Program-made: the position numbers and the translations under genes
DNA from: Streptomyces sp. JJ36
GTDB taxonomy: Bacteria; Actinomycetota; Actinomycetes; Streptomycetales; Streptomycetaceae
DNA length: 47,397 bases
NCBI RefSeq assembly: GCF_021696945.1
Contig: NZ_JACYHE010000045.1
Coordinates: 1 to 47,397 of the forward strand
Reading direction: 5' to 3'
Shown here: positions 37,808-45,871 of the stretch, piece after piece
How the letters are laid out: every line of letters begins with the position of its first letter
How positions within the stretch are numbered: position 1 is the stretch's first letter
Notes under the pieces: model-generated
What the model was told of the DNA's origin: nothing
Databases searched by the model: none
The model's input: the letters and a program-made list of their open reading frames with translations, nothing else

Positions 37808-38608
37808 ATGCCGCGGAACCAGCCCACACCCCTGCAGGAGCGCGAACCGGTGGCGGTGACGGCGGCGGAGCTGCGCGCCGCCCTCGCCGGGCACGGCATC
37901 ACGCTGCCGTCCCTGGGCATCGACACCGTCACGTACGCCGCCGGGCGCCCGGACCCGTTGCTCTCCCTCGGGAACTGCAACCTGGACACCGCCCGCAGGC
38001 TGGCCGCCGTCCTGCGCGGGCTCCAGGCCGCGGACCCACCGGGCCGGCCCCGCGAACCGCTGACCGTCCACCTGCTCGCGGACCCCTCCGCCCTCGCCGA
38101 ACTGCGCCGCCGGGTCGGCTCCCTGCTGGCCCTCTGGGGGCTGTCCCGGGCGACCGCGGACACGGCACGGCTCTGCGTCAGCGAGCTGGTGACCAACGTG
38201 GTCCGGCACGTCGGCGAGGGCGTGCCGATCACCCTGCGGGTCGCCATGACCGACGGCCGGCCCCGCCTGGAGCTGACCGACCCGGACCCGCGCGCGTTGC
38301 CCACGCTGCTCAGCGCGACCGGCGAGGACGAGACCGGACGCGGCCTGGCCCTGCTCGACGCCTTCGCGGCGCGCTGGGGCGTCACCCAGCACGCGCACGC
38401 CAAGACGACCTGGTGCGAACTCGACGCGGAGCCGGTGCCCGCCTCAGGGCCCGCACCGGAACCCGCGTCCCCCGCCGGACCCGGGTGCGGCCCGCCGCCC
38501 GACCGGGGAGCCGCCTCCCGCGTCGAACCCGGGTGCGCCCGGCCGCTCGCCCCCGCACCGGTCCCCGTACCCGCGCCCGTGCCGGAGGACGTCCGCGAGC
38601 GGCCGTAG
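37808..38608 (+). CDS. Anti-sigma-type ATP-binding (HATPase) protein
   Basis: The protein is 266 residues from the ATG at 37808 (GGAGAGGTG upstream). A ~85-residue N-terminus precedes an RsbW-like GHKL ATPase domain (about 95-205). The N-box is ARLCVSELVTNVVRHVGEG, followed by PRLELTDPDP and the GRGLALLDAFAARWGV lid region. The last ~55 residues are Pro/Ala-rich low complexity. In WhiJ-type clusters this ATPase is the third standard member beside the XRE and DUF397 genes. A kinase/anti-sigma activity is family knowledge; its partner here is unknown. Confidence 0.88.
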   Translation: MPRNQPTPLQEREPVAVTAAELRAALAGHGITLPSLGIDTVTYAAGRPDPLLSLGNCNLDTARRLAAVLRGLQAADPPGRPREPLTVHLLADPSALAELRRRVGSLLALWGLSRATADTARLCVSELVTNVVRHVGEGVPITLRVAMTDGRPRLELTDPDPRALPTLLSATGEDETGRGLALLDAFAARWGVTQHAHAKTTWCELDAEPVPASGPAPEPASPAGPGCGPPPDRGAASRVEPGCARPLAPAPVPVPAPVPEDVRERP

Positions 38609-38618
38609 GGTGAGCGGC

Positions 38619-39059
38619 ATGCGAGACGCAGCGGGACGCCAGGTGGTCGTGGGGGCGGCGGTGTGCGAGGCGGGGCGCCTGCTCGCCGCCCGTCGTACGG
38701 CGCCGCCGGCCCTCGCCGGGCGCTGGGAACTGCCCGGCGGCAAGGTCGAGACGGGCGAGACGCCGGAGGCGGCACTGGTCCGCGAACTCCGTGAGGAACT
38801 GGGCATCGAGGTCGAGCCGACCGGCCGGGTGCCCGGCGCCTGGCCGCTCACCGACGACCTCGTCCTCCACGTCCACCGCGCCCGCCTGCTCTCCGGCGAG
38901 CCGCAGCCCCTCCAGGACCACGACGCCGTCCGCTGGCTCACCCCCGCCGACGCCCTCACCCTCGACTGGCTCCCCGGCGACCTCCCCGCCGTCCGCGCGG
39001 TGGTGACGGGGCTCGGCGACGGCGCGGCCGCACCTCACCCGGAGACGACGGCCGAGTAG
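38619..39059 (+). CDS. NUDIX hydrolase (MutT-like)
   Basis: The protein is 146 residues from the ATG at 38619 (AGGGTGAG just upstream); the GTG at 38610 is an alternative. The NUDIX box GGKVETGETPEAALVRELREELGIEVE is complete. The opening QVVVGAAVCEAGRLLAARRTAPPALAGRWELPGG is characteristic of MutT/8-oxo-dGTP or CTP-type pyrophosphohydrolases. It starts 10 bases after the ATPase stop, so co-transcription is possible. Its 3' end overlaps the convergent helicase gene by 25 bases, which is unusual. It would remove oxidised nucleotides, but other NDP-X substrates are possible. Confidence 0.9.
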   Translation: MRDAAGRQVVVGAAVCEAGRLLAARRTAPPALAGRWELPGGKVETGETPEAALVRELREELGIEVEPTGRVPGAWPLTDDLVLHVHRARLLSGEPQPLQDHDAVRWLTPADALTLDWLPGDLPAVRAVVTGLGDGAAAPHPETTAE

Positions 39060-42000
39060 GTCCACATGTCCGCGGGGAGCTCGTGGCGGAGTCGCCAGGT
39101 GATGGCCATGGGTTTGCTTCCTTCGTGGCGGACGTAGTCCGCGGGGCCCAGGAGGGTCCACGGGTGGGCGCTGCCGATGTCCGTGGTCTTGTAGCGGCGG
39201 ACGAAGAGCAGCACGTGGGAGCCCTCGGCACGATGGTTCCGGTAGCGCCGGCCGGTGGGGGAGTCCTCGGAGGTGGCGCGCTGGGACTCCCAGTGGAAGA
39301 GGTCGGGCCCGAGGGCGTAGTCGCGGTACCGGGTCTGCGGCGAGAAGTCCTTCTCGTCCTTCTCCAGCGTGACCAGCAGGCCGTCCGTGCGCAGGTCCTC
39401 CGCCCAGGTGACGCCCTGCGCGAAGGTGCTGGGCACCAGGTGTCCCAGGCGGGCCTGGCCGAGTGCGGCGAGGATCTCCTCCCGGCTGTAGCGGGCGTGC
39501 ACGGCCAGCGGGAGCGCGGCCAGGCCGTTGAGCAGCGGAAAGGTGTACGTGTCGGTGTGCTCCATGACGTGGTCCAGAACCTGGAGGGCCTCGTCGCGGA
39601 ACGCCTGCTGGGTGCGGAGCAGGTCGAAGCCCTCCTGGTACGTGCTGAAGCCGCCGCCGTTCGGCCACAGGGTGAAGAAGAGCATGCGGGCGTAGGCCTG
39701 GCCCTGTTCGTCGAGGGAGGCGTAGGAGGGTGCCTCGCCGCGCAGCATGCGGGCGTAGGCGTCGGCGCGTAGCGGATCGTCGACGTGGAGGAACGCGGTC
39801 ATGCGTTTCAACAGCGTCTTCTCGCCGTCCGGTGCTTCCTGTGGGAGGAGCGCCGCGCGTCGCAGCAGAGCCGTCCACGAGCTGGAACCCCGGTAGAGCT
39901 CCGCGAGCTCACGGCCGCTCTCCCGGAGGTAGTCGGTGAGCCGCGCCTCCGCATAGCTCCGCACCTCGCCGGCGAGCTGCGTGATCGTCACGGTGATCTG
40001 CGTGCGGATGTTCTCGAGGATGCGTTCCTTGGACTTCCGGTCCAGGACGATCTGACAGCCGGGCGGAAGCTGCGGGAAGTCGTGCTCGGCACTCCGGAGA
40101 AGCCGGCTGCGGGTGAGGTTGGTGAGGGCGCGGAACCGCTCCTCGAAGCGGAACTCCTTGCGGTGCTGCCCGATGAAGTCCAGAACGGTCAGTACGGCCT
40201 TGTCCTCCGTGCGGCGCAGGCCGCGGCCGAGCTGCTGGAGGAAGACGGTGGCGCTGGCGGTGGGGCGGAGCAGAAGGAGCGTGTCGACGTCCGGGACGTC
40301 GAGCCCTTCGTTGAAGAGGTCCACGGAGAAGACGACCTGGAGGTCGCCGTGCCGGAGGTCCCGGAGCGCCCGACGCCGTTCCTCCCCGGGTGTCCTCCCG
40401 TCCAGGGCGACGGCGGTGAGACCGGCCTGCCGGAACTGGTCGGCCATGAAGTGCGCGTGGGCCACCGAGACACAGAAGCCGAGGGCGCGCATGGAGCCGG
40501 GGTCGGCGACCTTCTCCTCGACCGCCTTGATCACGAGACGTGCTCGGGCCGTGTTGCCGGTGATGAGCTTGTCGAGTTCGTCGGTGTCGTAGCCGCCGCG
40601 TTTCCAGGTCAGCCCGGTCAGGTCCGTGGTGTCCGCGACGCCGAAGTAGTGGAAGGGCGAGAGGAGGTCGTTCGAGAGTGCTTCCCAGAGGCGCATCTCC
40701 GCCGCGATCCGCCCGTCGAAGTAGACGTCCTGTACGTGCCGGCCGTCCATGCGCTCGGGGGTGGCGGTGAGCCCGAGCAGTTCCACGGGAGTGAAGTGGT
40801 CGATCAGTTGCCGGTACGTCCGGGAGACGCCGTGGTGGAACTCGTCGATCACGATGACGTCGAAGTGATCCGGTGGAAGGCTGCTCAGCCGCTCCGCGTT
40901 GAGGGACTGCACACTGGCGAACACGTGCTGCCACGCCGTCGGGATGTCCCCTCCGACCAGCAGTTCCCCGAAGTCGCCGTCGTTGAGCACCTCGCGATAG
41001 GTGCGCAACGACTGGTGCAGGATCTCCTGCCGGTGGGCGACGAAGAGGAGACGGAGGTCTCTGCCCGACTGCCGCCGCAGGTCCTTGAAGTCCAGCGCGG
41101 CCATGACGGTCTTTCCCGTGCCGGTGGCCGCGACGAGGAGATTGCGGTGCCGCCCGTGGACCTCCCGCTCGACCTTCAGACGTTCCAGCATGTCCTTCTG
41201 GTGGGGGTACGGACGCACATCGAGCCCCGAAAGGCTGATCGCCCGGGTGGCGTCGCGGTTCCTCCCGCCCGCCTGGAGCAGCGCGTCGTCCAGGTGCCCG
41301 GCGTCCCGCGCGGGGTCGTACGGTTCGAAGGCCGGGTCGTTCCAGTAGGCGTCGAAGGTCGCCTCGAACTTCCGCAGGACGGCGGGGGTGGCGACGGCGG
41401 AGAGGCGTACGTTCCACTCCAGCCCGTCGAGGAGGGCCGCCCGGGAGAGGTTGGAACTGCCGACGTACGCCGTGTCGTAGCCGCTCTCCCGGCGGAAGAG
41501 CCACGCCTTGGCGTGCAGGCGGGTGGAGCGCAGCTCGTAGTTGACCTTGACCTCGGCGCCGTACTTCTCGACGAGGTGGTCCAGCGCGCGCCGCTCGGTG
41601 GCGCCCAGATACGTGGTGGTGAGGACGCGGATGGGGACGCCCCGGGCGTGGGCGGCCTGCAGGGAGCGCTCCAACACGCGCAGCCCGTGCCACTTCACGA
41701 AGGCGCAGAGCAGGTCGACCCGGTCGGCCGTGGCCAGCTCGGCTCGGAGTTCGAAGCCCAGGCTGGGGTCCTCGGGGGCGTTGGTGAGCAGCGCGGTCTC
41801 GGAGAGCGGTGTTGCGGGGCGCTGGGCGTACTGCGGGGTGGGACCGGCCTCCTCGACCGCCACGAGCTGTCGGGGGCCGTCCGCGACCAGGTCGATCCAC
41901 TCCTCGGCCCCGTCGAGGCTGCCGAGCGACGTGAGGACGAGATTGGCGGCCACCACCTGCTCCGCAGGGGTCATGTCCGACAGCAGCTCGCGGATGGCGT

Positions 42001-42169
42001 CGCTGACATGCCGGGCCAACACGTGCGCGGAGGACTCCGCCCCCACGGGCTCCACCGCGACGCGCCGGCCCTCCTCCCGCATCTCCTCGATGCGTTGACG
42101 CAGCCGGTCGGTGATGAGTCGCTCGTAGATGCCCGCGGCGGGGTGCGCAGCGTGCGGCATGGCGACCAT
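39035..42169 (-). CDS. PLD-nuclease / SF2 helicase fusion (DUF3427-type)
   Basis: The protein is 1044 residues from the ATG at 42169 (GGGGGGAG upstream). The N-terminus has a phospholipase-D-like nuclease half-site (RLHAKAWLF, H219 and K221, with GSSNLS following). A DEAD/DEAH helicase core has Walker A AATGTGKT (347-354), DEFH (442-445), GLTATPERMD and the second RecA lobe (VVFSVDLFNEGLDVPDVD; QQLGRGLRR). The ~400-residue C-terminus fits the DUF3427 module, which follows this helicase in related bacterial proteins. Such PLD-SF2 fusions are restriction/defence-like or DNA-repair factors. No methylase or specificity subunit is adjacent, so a standalone system is suggested. Its exact activity is unknown. 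Confidence 0.9.
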   Translation of the reverse strand: MVAMPHAAHPAAGIYERLITDRLRQRIEEMREEGRRVAVEPVGAESSAHVLARHVSDAIRELLSDMTPAEQVVAANLVLTSLGSLDGAEEWIDLVADGPRQLVAVEEAGPTPQYAQRPATPLSETALLTNAPEDPSLGFELRAELATADRVDLLCAFVKWHGLRVLERSLQAAHARGVPIRVLTTTYLGATERRALDHLVEKYGAEVKVNYELRSTRLHAKAWLFRRESGYDTAYVGSSNLSRAALLDGLEWNVRLSAVATPAVLRKFEATFDAYWNDPAFEPYDPARDAGHLDDALLQAGGRNRDATRAISLSGLDVRPYPHQKDMLERLKVEREVHGRHRNLLVAATGTGKTVMAALDFKDLRRQSGRDLRLLFVAHRQEILHQSLRTYREVLNDGDFGELLVGGDIPTAWQHVFASVQSLNAERLSSLPPDHFDVIVIDEFHHGVSRTYRQLIDHFTPVELLGLTATPERMDGRHVQDVYFDGRIAAEMRLWEALSNDLLSPFHYFGVADTTDLTGLTWKRGGYDTDELDKLITGNTARARLVIKAVEEKVADPGSMRALGFCVSVAHAHFMADQFRQAGLTAVALDGRTPGEERRRALRDLRHGDLQVVFSVDLFNEGLDVPDVDTLLLLRPTASATVFLQQLGRGLRRTEDKAVLTVLDFIGQHRKEFRFEERFRALTNLTRSRLLRSAEHDFPQLPPGCQIVLDRKSKERILENIRTQITVTITQLAGEVRSYAEARLTDYLRESGRELAELYRGSSSWTALLRRAALLPQEAPDGEKTLLKRMTAFLHVDDPLRADAYARMLRGEAPSYASLDEQGQAYARMLFFTLWPNGGGFSTYQEGFDLLRTQQAFRDEALQVLDHVMEHTDTYTFPLLNGLAALPLAVHARYSREEILAALGQARLGHLVPSTFAQGVTWAEDLRTDGLLVTLEKDEKDFSPQTRYRDYALGPDLFHWESQRATSEDSPTGRRYRNHRAEGSHVLLFVRRYKTTDIGSAHPWTLLGPADYVRHEGSKPMAITWRLRHELPADMWTYSAVVSG

Positions 42170-42274
42170 GGTGACTCCCCCCAGAGCGTGCGGATGGAGC
42201 CGACCTTAGAAGACACTGCCGACAGCCGTGTGCCGGTTTCCGGATCGAACACCGGGGCCGGTGGCAGCGCTGCG

Positions 42275-42607
42275 CTACGGATACTGCTGGGTGACGTGGA
42301 TCCAGCGGGCGAGGGCGAGCAGGGCCAGGGCCATGGGCGGGGCCAGCCACCAGGGGGACAGGACGCGGCGGCGGAGGGCGAGTGCAGTCAGGGCGAGGGG
42401 GAGCACGCCGAGGGCGAGGGTGGTGAAGGCCATCGCTTCGATCCCGGTGAGGGCGTCCTCGTCCCAGGGGCCCCGGGGCTCGGTGGCCAGGGCGTAGAAG
42501 CAGGAGCCGGCCATCGCGAGGTTCAGGAGCACCAGCGGGACGCCGTACACCCAGCGCAGGGCCTTCCGGTCCGCCGGTGCTGTGGTCGCCGGGGGGCTCG
42601 GGCTCAT
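42275..42607 (-). CDS. Small membrane protein
   Basis: The protein is 110 residues from the ATG at 42607, which overlaps the stop of the upstream small gene (ATGA). It has three probable membrane helices: LRWVYGVPLVLLNLAMAGSCFYALA, GIEAMAFTTLALGVLPLALTALAL and SPWWLAPPMALALLALARWIHVT. A short polar N-terminus (MSPSPPATTAPADRKA) precedes them. No domain is recognised and the function is unknown. It lies between the helicase and other small genes; 105 bases separate it from the helicase start. Confidence 0.78.
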   Translation of the reverse strand: MSPSPPATTAPADRKALRWVYGVPLVLLNLAMAGSCFYALATEPRGPWDEDALTGIEAMAFTTLALGVLPLALTALALRRRVLSPWWLAPPMALALLALARWIHVTQQYP

Positions 42608-42810
42608 CGCCACGCGTTCCTTGCCTGGTCGAGGTCGCGCCAGAAGCGGCCTCCGTAGCCCTGAGCGCGGTCGCTGAGCCAGTAGGGGCCGCCGTTGTAC
42701 CGGGAGGCGAGTTCCGTGTATTCGGCCTCGCCCATCTCCCCTTGCCGGTGTGTCGGCGAACGAGCTCTCCGCCTTCCCGCCGTCCCCCGGGGATCGGAGT
42801 CGCCGTTCAC
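42604..42810 (-). CDS. Small hypothetical protein, start uncertain
   Basis: The frame gives 68 residues from a GTG at 42810; an ATG at 42735 would give 43 residues but is directly abutted by GGGGAG, too close for a normal ribosome site. The core AEYTELASRYNGGPYWLSDRAQGYGGRFWRDLDQARNAWR is Tyr/Trp-rich and does not match a family I know. The stop overlaps the next gene's ATG, which supports real translation and coupling. A possible soluble partner of the downstream membrane protein. Confidence 0.5.
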   Translation of the reverse strand: MNGDSDPRGTAGRRRARSPTHRQGEMGEAEYTELASRYNGGPYWLSDRAQGYGGRFWRDLDQARNAWR

Positions 42811-42934
42811 CAGCGTAGAGAAAGGAACTTGTGGCGGGCATGTACATTTCCGCCTTCTCCCGCCGGGGGTGCGGCCCGGGCCGGCCTGTGCCGGTGGCTA
42901 CCGGGCGGGCGTGGCGGACGCCGAGAATGGGGGC

Positions 42935-43162
42935 ATGGGTGTGAAGTACTACTACCGGCTCGTGTACTGGAAGCGGCGGCTGGTGGGGGTGGGGCGCGGG
43001 AGGGCGGCCTCGGCGCGGGCGCGCGGGCGGATACGGGGCGCGCGGCAGGGGGCGCGGCCGCTGCTGGTGTTCCTGGTGATCGTGGGGCTGGTGCTGCTGG
43101 TGTCGGCGCTGCTCGGGTGGCAGCCCTTCGGCGGGAGTGGGCTGGTCGGGACGGGGCTGTAG
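42935..43162 (+). CDS. Small basic single-pass membrane protein
   Basis: The protein is 75 residues from the ATG at 42935, with GGGGG just upstream. A basic N-terminal part (MGVKYYYRLVYWKRRLVGVGRGRAASARARGRIRGARQG) precedes one membrane helix (ARPLLVFLVIVGLVLLVSALLG) and a short tail. The positive-inside rule puts the basic half in the cytoplasm. No family is recognised. Coding potential is moderate only. Confidence 0.45.
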   Translation: MGVKYYYRLVYWKRRLVGVGRGRAASARARGRIRGARQGARPLLVFLVIVGLVLLVSALLGWQPFGGSGLVGTGL

Positions 43163-43308
43163 GCGGGCGTACGGCACGCTGCGGGCCCGAGGGCCGCGGG
43201 GTCGCGGGGTGCGCCCGGTGTCCGCCGGACCGGGCTCCGGGGCGTGCGCTGTGGCTGCCGGCCCGGTGCCGGTCGACTGGGGGCCGGGAGGGGCGCGCGG
43301 GCATGCGT

Positions 43309-43335
43309 ACGCCCCCACCGCGGGGGTGGGGGCGT
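43309..43335. terminator. Bidirectional terminator hairpin (11-bp stem)
   Basis: ACGCCCCCACC (43309-43319) pairs with GGTGGGGGCGT (43325-43335) around a 5-base loop. It lies between the convergent stops at 43162 and 43405. A terminator is likely. Confidence 0.65.
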
Positions 43336-43404
43336 CGGCGGTACGGCCCCGGATGCCGCCCGTCTGCGGGCCGGCCGGGGGGCCGCCGGTGCGGCGGCGG
43401 GCCG

Positions 43405-43599
43405 TTACCGGGCGATGCTGAAGTCCAGCGCCCGGTCGGCCTCCTGCTGGAGTTCCTCGGCCACCTTGCGCACCTCGGAGAGCACGTCGCCGTGCTCGTC
43501 GATGAGGCTGTCGTAGATCGGCGCCTGCGGTCCGTCACCGGCCGGCGGCGTGCCCGGACGGTCCTGGAGCTCCGGGCGGGGTCTGTCGGTGGTGGTCAT
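43405..43599 (-). CDS. Small hypothetical acidic protein
   Basis: The protein is 64 residues from the ATG at 43599, preceded by GAGAAGAGGA. It is Asp/Glu/Pro-rich at the start (PRPELQDRPGTPPAGDGPQAP) and ends in a helix (VLSEVRKVAEELQQEADRALDFSIAR) with a heptad-like pattern. It is close to and co-oriented with the DUF5133 gene at 43672, with 72 bases between, so the two may be one transcript. No family is recognised. Confidence 0.65.
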   Translation of the reverse strand: MTTTDRPRPELQDRPGTPPAGDGPQAPIYDSLIDEHGDVLSEVRKVAEELQQEADRALDFSIAR

Positions 43600-43671
43600 G
43601 CCGGGGTTCGTCCTCTTCTCGGGTACGTGCCCGGCCGTTCCGCGCGCGGGGCGGCGGTACGGCCGGCAAGG

Positions 43672-43905
43672 TCAGGCCGCGGACGCAAGGACCGAGTCGT
43701 CCAGGGGACGGGCGCCGGGAAGCCGGTGACGGGCGGCTACCAGCGCGGCGTCGATGTCCTTGGTGCCGGTGGCGACGCACAGGCTATAGGCCAGGTCGTC
43801 CATGCGCTGCCGGACCTCCGGGGTGCCGTTCTCGCCGTGCAGCACCTCCAGCGCCTCGTACTGCTCGATGAGGTTCCGGAGGACCACGGGGTGAGCCATC
43901 AGCAT
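43672..43905 (-). CDS. DUF5133 protein
   Basis: The protein is 77 residues from the ATG at 43905 (GGAG about 9 bases upstream). MLMAHPVVLRNLIEQYEALEVLHGENGTPEVRQRMDDLAYSLCVATGTKDIDAALVAARHRL is the full DUF5133 pattern seen in many small Streptomyces proteins. The helical fold is probably a soluble regulator or chaperone-like protein; no function is established. Frames extending upstream lack a ribosome site. It lies downstream of the PrsW-type gene on the same strand. Confidence 0.8.
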   Translation of the reverse strand: MLMAHPVVLRNLIEQYEALEVLHGENGTPEVRQRMDDLAYSLCVATGTKDIDAALVAARHRLPGARPLDDSVLASAA

Positions 43906-44107
43906 CGTCACCTGCTCCTTCCGCATCACGAGTCGGCCGGGGTCACAGGCGTCGGTACCCGGTGCGGGGACGGGCATGCCTGGTGTCTCCGGTAATGCAG
44001 GACACATCCGGAGCCGGCGTCCCCGTGACCGGGGCCACAGAGTGAGGAGGCCCACAGAGGCGCAGGTCACCGGGGTGCTCTGCGTGACCCTGTCCTTCGG
44101 CACGCCG

Positions 44108-44141
44108 CCGTACGCCTCCGGGCGCGGCGCCGGGCGTACGG
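44108..44141 (-). terminator. Probable terminator of PrsW-type gene
   Basis: CCGTACGCC (44108-44116) pairs with GGCGTACGG (44133-44141) across a 16-base, partly self-pairing loop. It starts 9 bases past the gene's stop. Confidence 0.5.
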
Positions 44142-44149
44142 GCCCCGCG

Positions 44150-45604
44150 TCAGCCGGGCGGTGGCCGGAACGGGTCGTGCCCCGGGGGCGCCGGGCCGCC
44201 CGGACGAGGGCCGGGCACGGGCGGCGGGGCGTACGGCGTGGGCCCGGCGCCCGTGCCCGGCGGCCCCCAGGGCCGGTGGCCCGGCGCGGCCCACCAGGGC
44301 ACCAGCGGCACCGGCGGCGCCAGGGCGCGGGCCGCGCTCTGGGTGGGCGGCGCGGCCAGGGCGCGGCGCGTCCACAGGTGGTGGAGGAGTTCCTGCTCGC
44401 GGGCGGCGAAGTCCGGTGCGGGGGCGCCGAAGTCGGCGCGGGACCGGAGCAGCGCGAGCGAGGTGGCGAAGTGCTGGTACTCCAGGACCGTACGGGCGGC
44501 CGCGGCCCCGTGCACCCGGCGGGCCATGGCGCGGGCCAGCGAGCGGGCGCGCATCGAGCCCAGCGCCCAGGGCTCCGGTGCGGAGAACCAGCCGGCGGCG
44601 GCGTACGCGGGCAGCACCCGGCGGATGGTGCGCAGCTCGCCCGCCCGGGACCAGAGGGCCAGCCAGAGCACCACGGCGAAGACCGGGATCATGAAGAGGG
44701 CGTAGACGAAGAGGAAGGTGGAGTCGCGGGTGCCGGCCGCGCCGTTCCACACCGCGTGCAGCAGCACCGCGGTGAGCAGCCCGGCCACGGGCAGCAGTGG
44801 GCGCCACACCCGGCGCCGGTGGGCCAGGACGGCGGCGATGCCGAGGCCCACGCCGGTGAACGAGGTGAAGAGCGGGTGCGCGAACGGGGAGAGCACGATC
44901 CGGACGAAGAAGGTCAGAGCGGTCAGCGACTCGTGCAGTGCCGTGGGCCCGCCGAAGGCGGTGTCCTCCACGTAGGCGGTGCCGAGATAGAGGACGTTCT
45001 CGGTGAAGGCGAAGCCGGTCGCGGTGAAGCCCGCGAGCGCGATGCCGGAGACCACGCCGGTGAAGGCGGCCCGCCGGAAGACGAAGAGCAGCAGGATCGC
45101 GGCGCCCTTCGCCACCTCCTCCACGACGGGGGCGACGACCGTGGCGCCCAGGGTGTCCGCCCGTCCGGGCCGTCCGGACAGCACGGAGTCGGCCAGCCAG
45201 GCGGTGGCGAAGCTGTTCGCCAGCAGGGCGACGAGGGTGGCCGCGCAGGCGCCCCAGGCGAAGGCGAAGGCGTGGTTCCGCCAGGGGGTGGGTTCGACGC
45301 CGTCCAGCCAGCGGAAGGCGGCGAGCAGCAGCGGCACCGGCAGCACGGCCAGACCGAGCCCGACGAAGAGGCCCTGGGTGCCGGTCTGTTCCCGGACCAG
45401 GGCGAGGATCGCCAGGCCGCACAGGACCAGCACGGCGACGACGGCCAGGGCGCGGAGGGTGCGGCCGTGCCGGTGCCACCAGGACGGCGTACGGGGCGGG
45501 TGGTACCGCCACTCGGCCGGGGTGGCCGGCATCGCCGGGAAGCGGGGCTGCTGTTCGTACGCCGGGACCGCGGGGGTGCCCGGCGGGTCTGCCTCGTCCT
45601 GCAC
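44150..45604 (-). CDS. PrsW-family intramembrane metalloprotease
   Basis: The protein is 484 residues from a GTG at 45604. Eight or so membrane helices carry the PrsW/CPBP motifs: VVEEVAKG (Glu162-Glu163), FAFTEN (Glu202), FAHPLF (His243) and LLHAVWN (His283), the expected metal and catalytic positions. A cytoplasmic-looking C-terminal tail of about 170 residues is rich in Ala/Arg and ends in a Pro-rich segment (PPPVPGPRPGGPAPPG). PrsW proteins cut membrane-bound anti-sigma factors or process membrane proteins. The substrate is unknown, and no anti-sigma gene is adjacent. The length exceeds that of typical PrsW proteins because of the tail. Confidence 0.88.
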   Translation of the reverse strand: MQDEADPPGTPAVPAYEQQPRFPAMPATPAEWRYHPPRTPSWWHRHGRTLRALAVVAVLVLCGLAILALVREQTGTQGLFVGLGLAVLPVPLLLAAFRWLDGVEPTPWRNHAFAFAWGACAATLVALLANSFATAWLADSVLSGRPGRADTLGATVVAPVVEEVAKGAAILLLFVFRRAAFTGVVSGIALAGFTATGFAFTENVLYLGTAYVEDTAFGGPTALHESLTALTFFVRIVLSPFAHPLFTSFTGVGLGIAAVLAHRRRVWRPLLPVAGLLTAVLLHAVWNGAAGTRDSTFLFVYALFMIPVFAVVLWLALWSRAGELRTIRRVLPAYAAAGWFSAPEPWALGSMRARSLARAMARRVHGAAAARTVLEYQHFATSLALLRSRADFGAPAPDFAAREQELLHHLWTRRALAAPPTQSAARALAPPVPLVPWWAAPGHRPWGPPGTGAGPTPYAPPPVPGPRPGGPAPPGHDPFRPPPG

Positions 45605-45813
45605 CCGACGACCCTAGCCGGGAACGGGTGTTCCTCGCCGCCCCCGGACGGGGGAGCGGGGTGGGGGCTGTGCCGGGCGCAGGGGCGTGCGCTCCGGCGC
45701 GCACGGGCGTGCATCGCCCGCGGGTACGGACGGGCCCTGCGCCCGCGGGCACGGGCGTGCGCTCTGCGGGGTGGGCCGCCGGTGTACGGGGGAGCGAGCG
45801 CGGGCGCGGACCC

Positions 45814-45848
45814 GCGCGTACGGGGGCGCGGGCCCCGCGCGTACGCGC
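45814..45848 (-). terminator. Probable terminator of trmB
   Basis: GCGCGTACG (45814-45822) pairs with CGTACGCGC (45840-45848), with an inner GGGGC/GCCCC stem and a 3-base bulge. It lies 23 bases beyond the trmB stop. Confidence 0.55.
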
Positions 45849-45871
45849 CCGCACCGGACGGCGTACGCCTG

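Noticed and set aside
39785..42658. 957-residue plus-strand frame over the helicase gene
   Set aside because: It is antisense to a clear helicase with Walker and DEFH motifs, and its composition is typical of shadow frames.
45650..45800. Repeated CACGGGCGTGC-like units as a possible array
   Set aside because: Copies are few, unevenly spaced and part of general G+C-rich intergenic sequence. It has no CRISPR-like spacer pattern.
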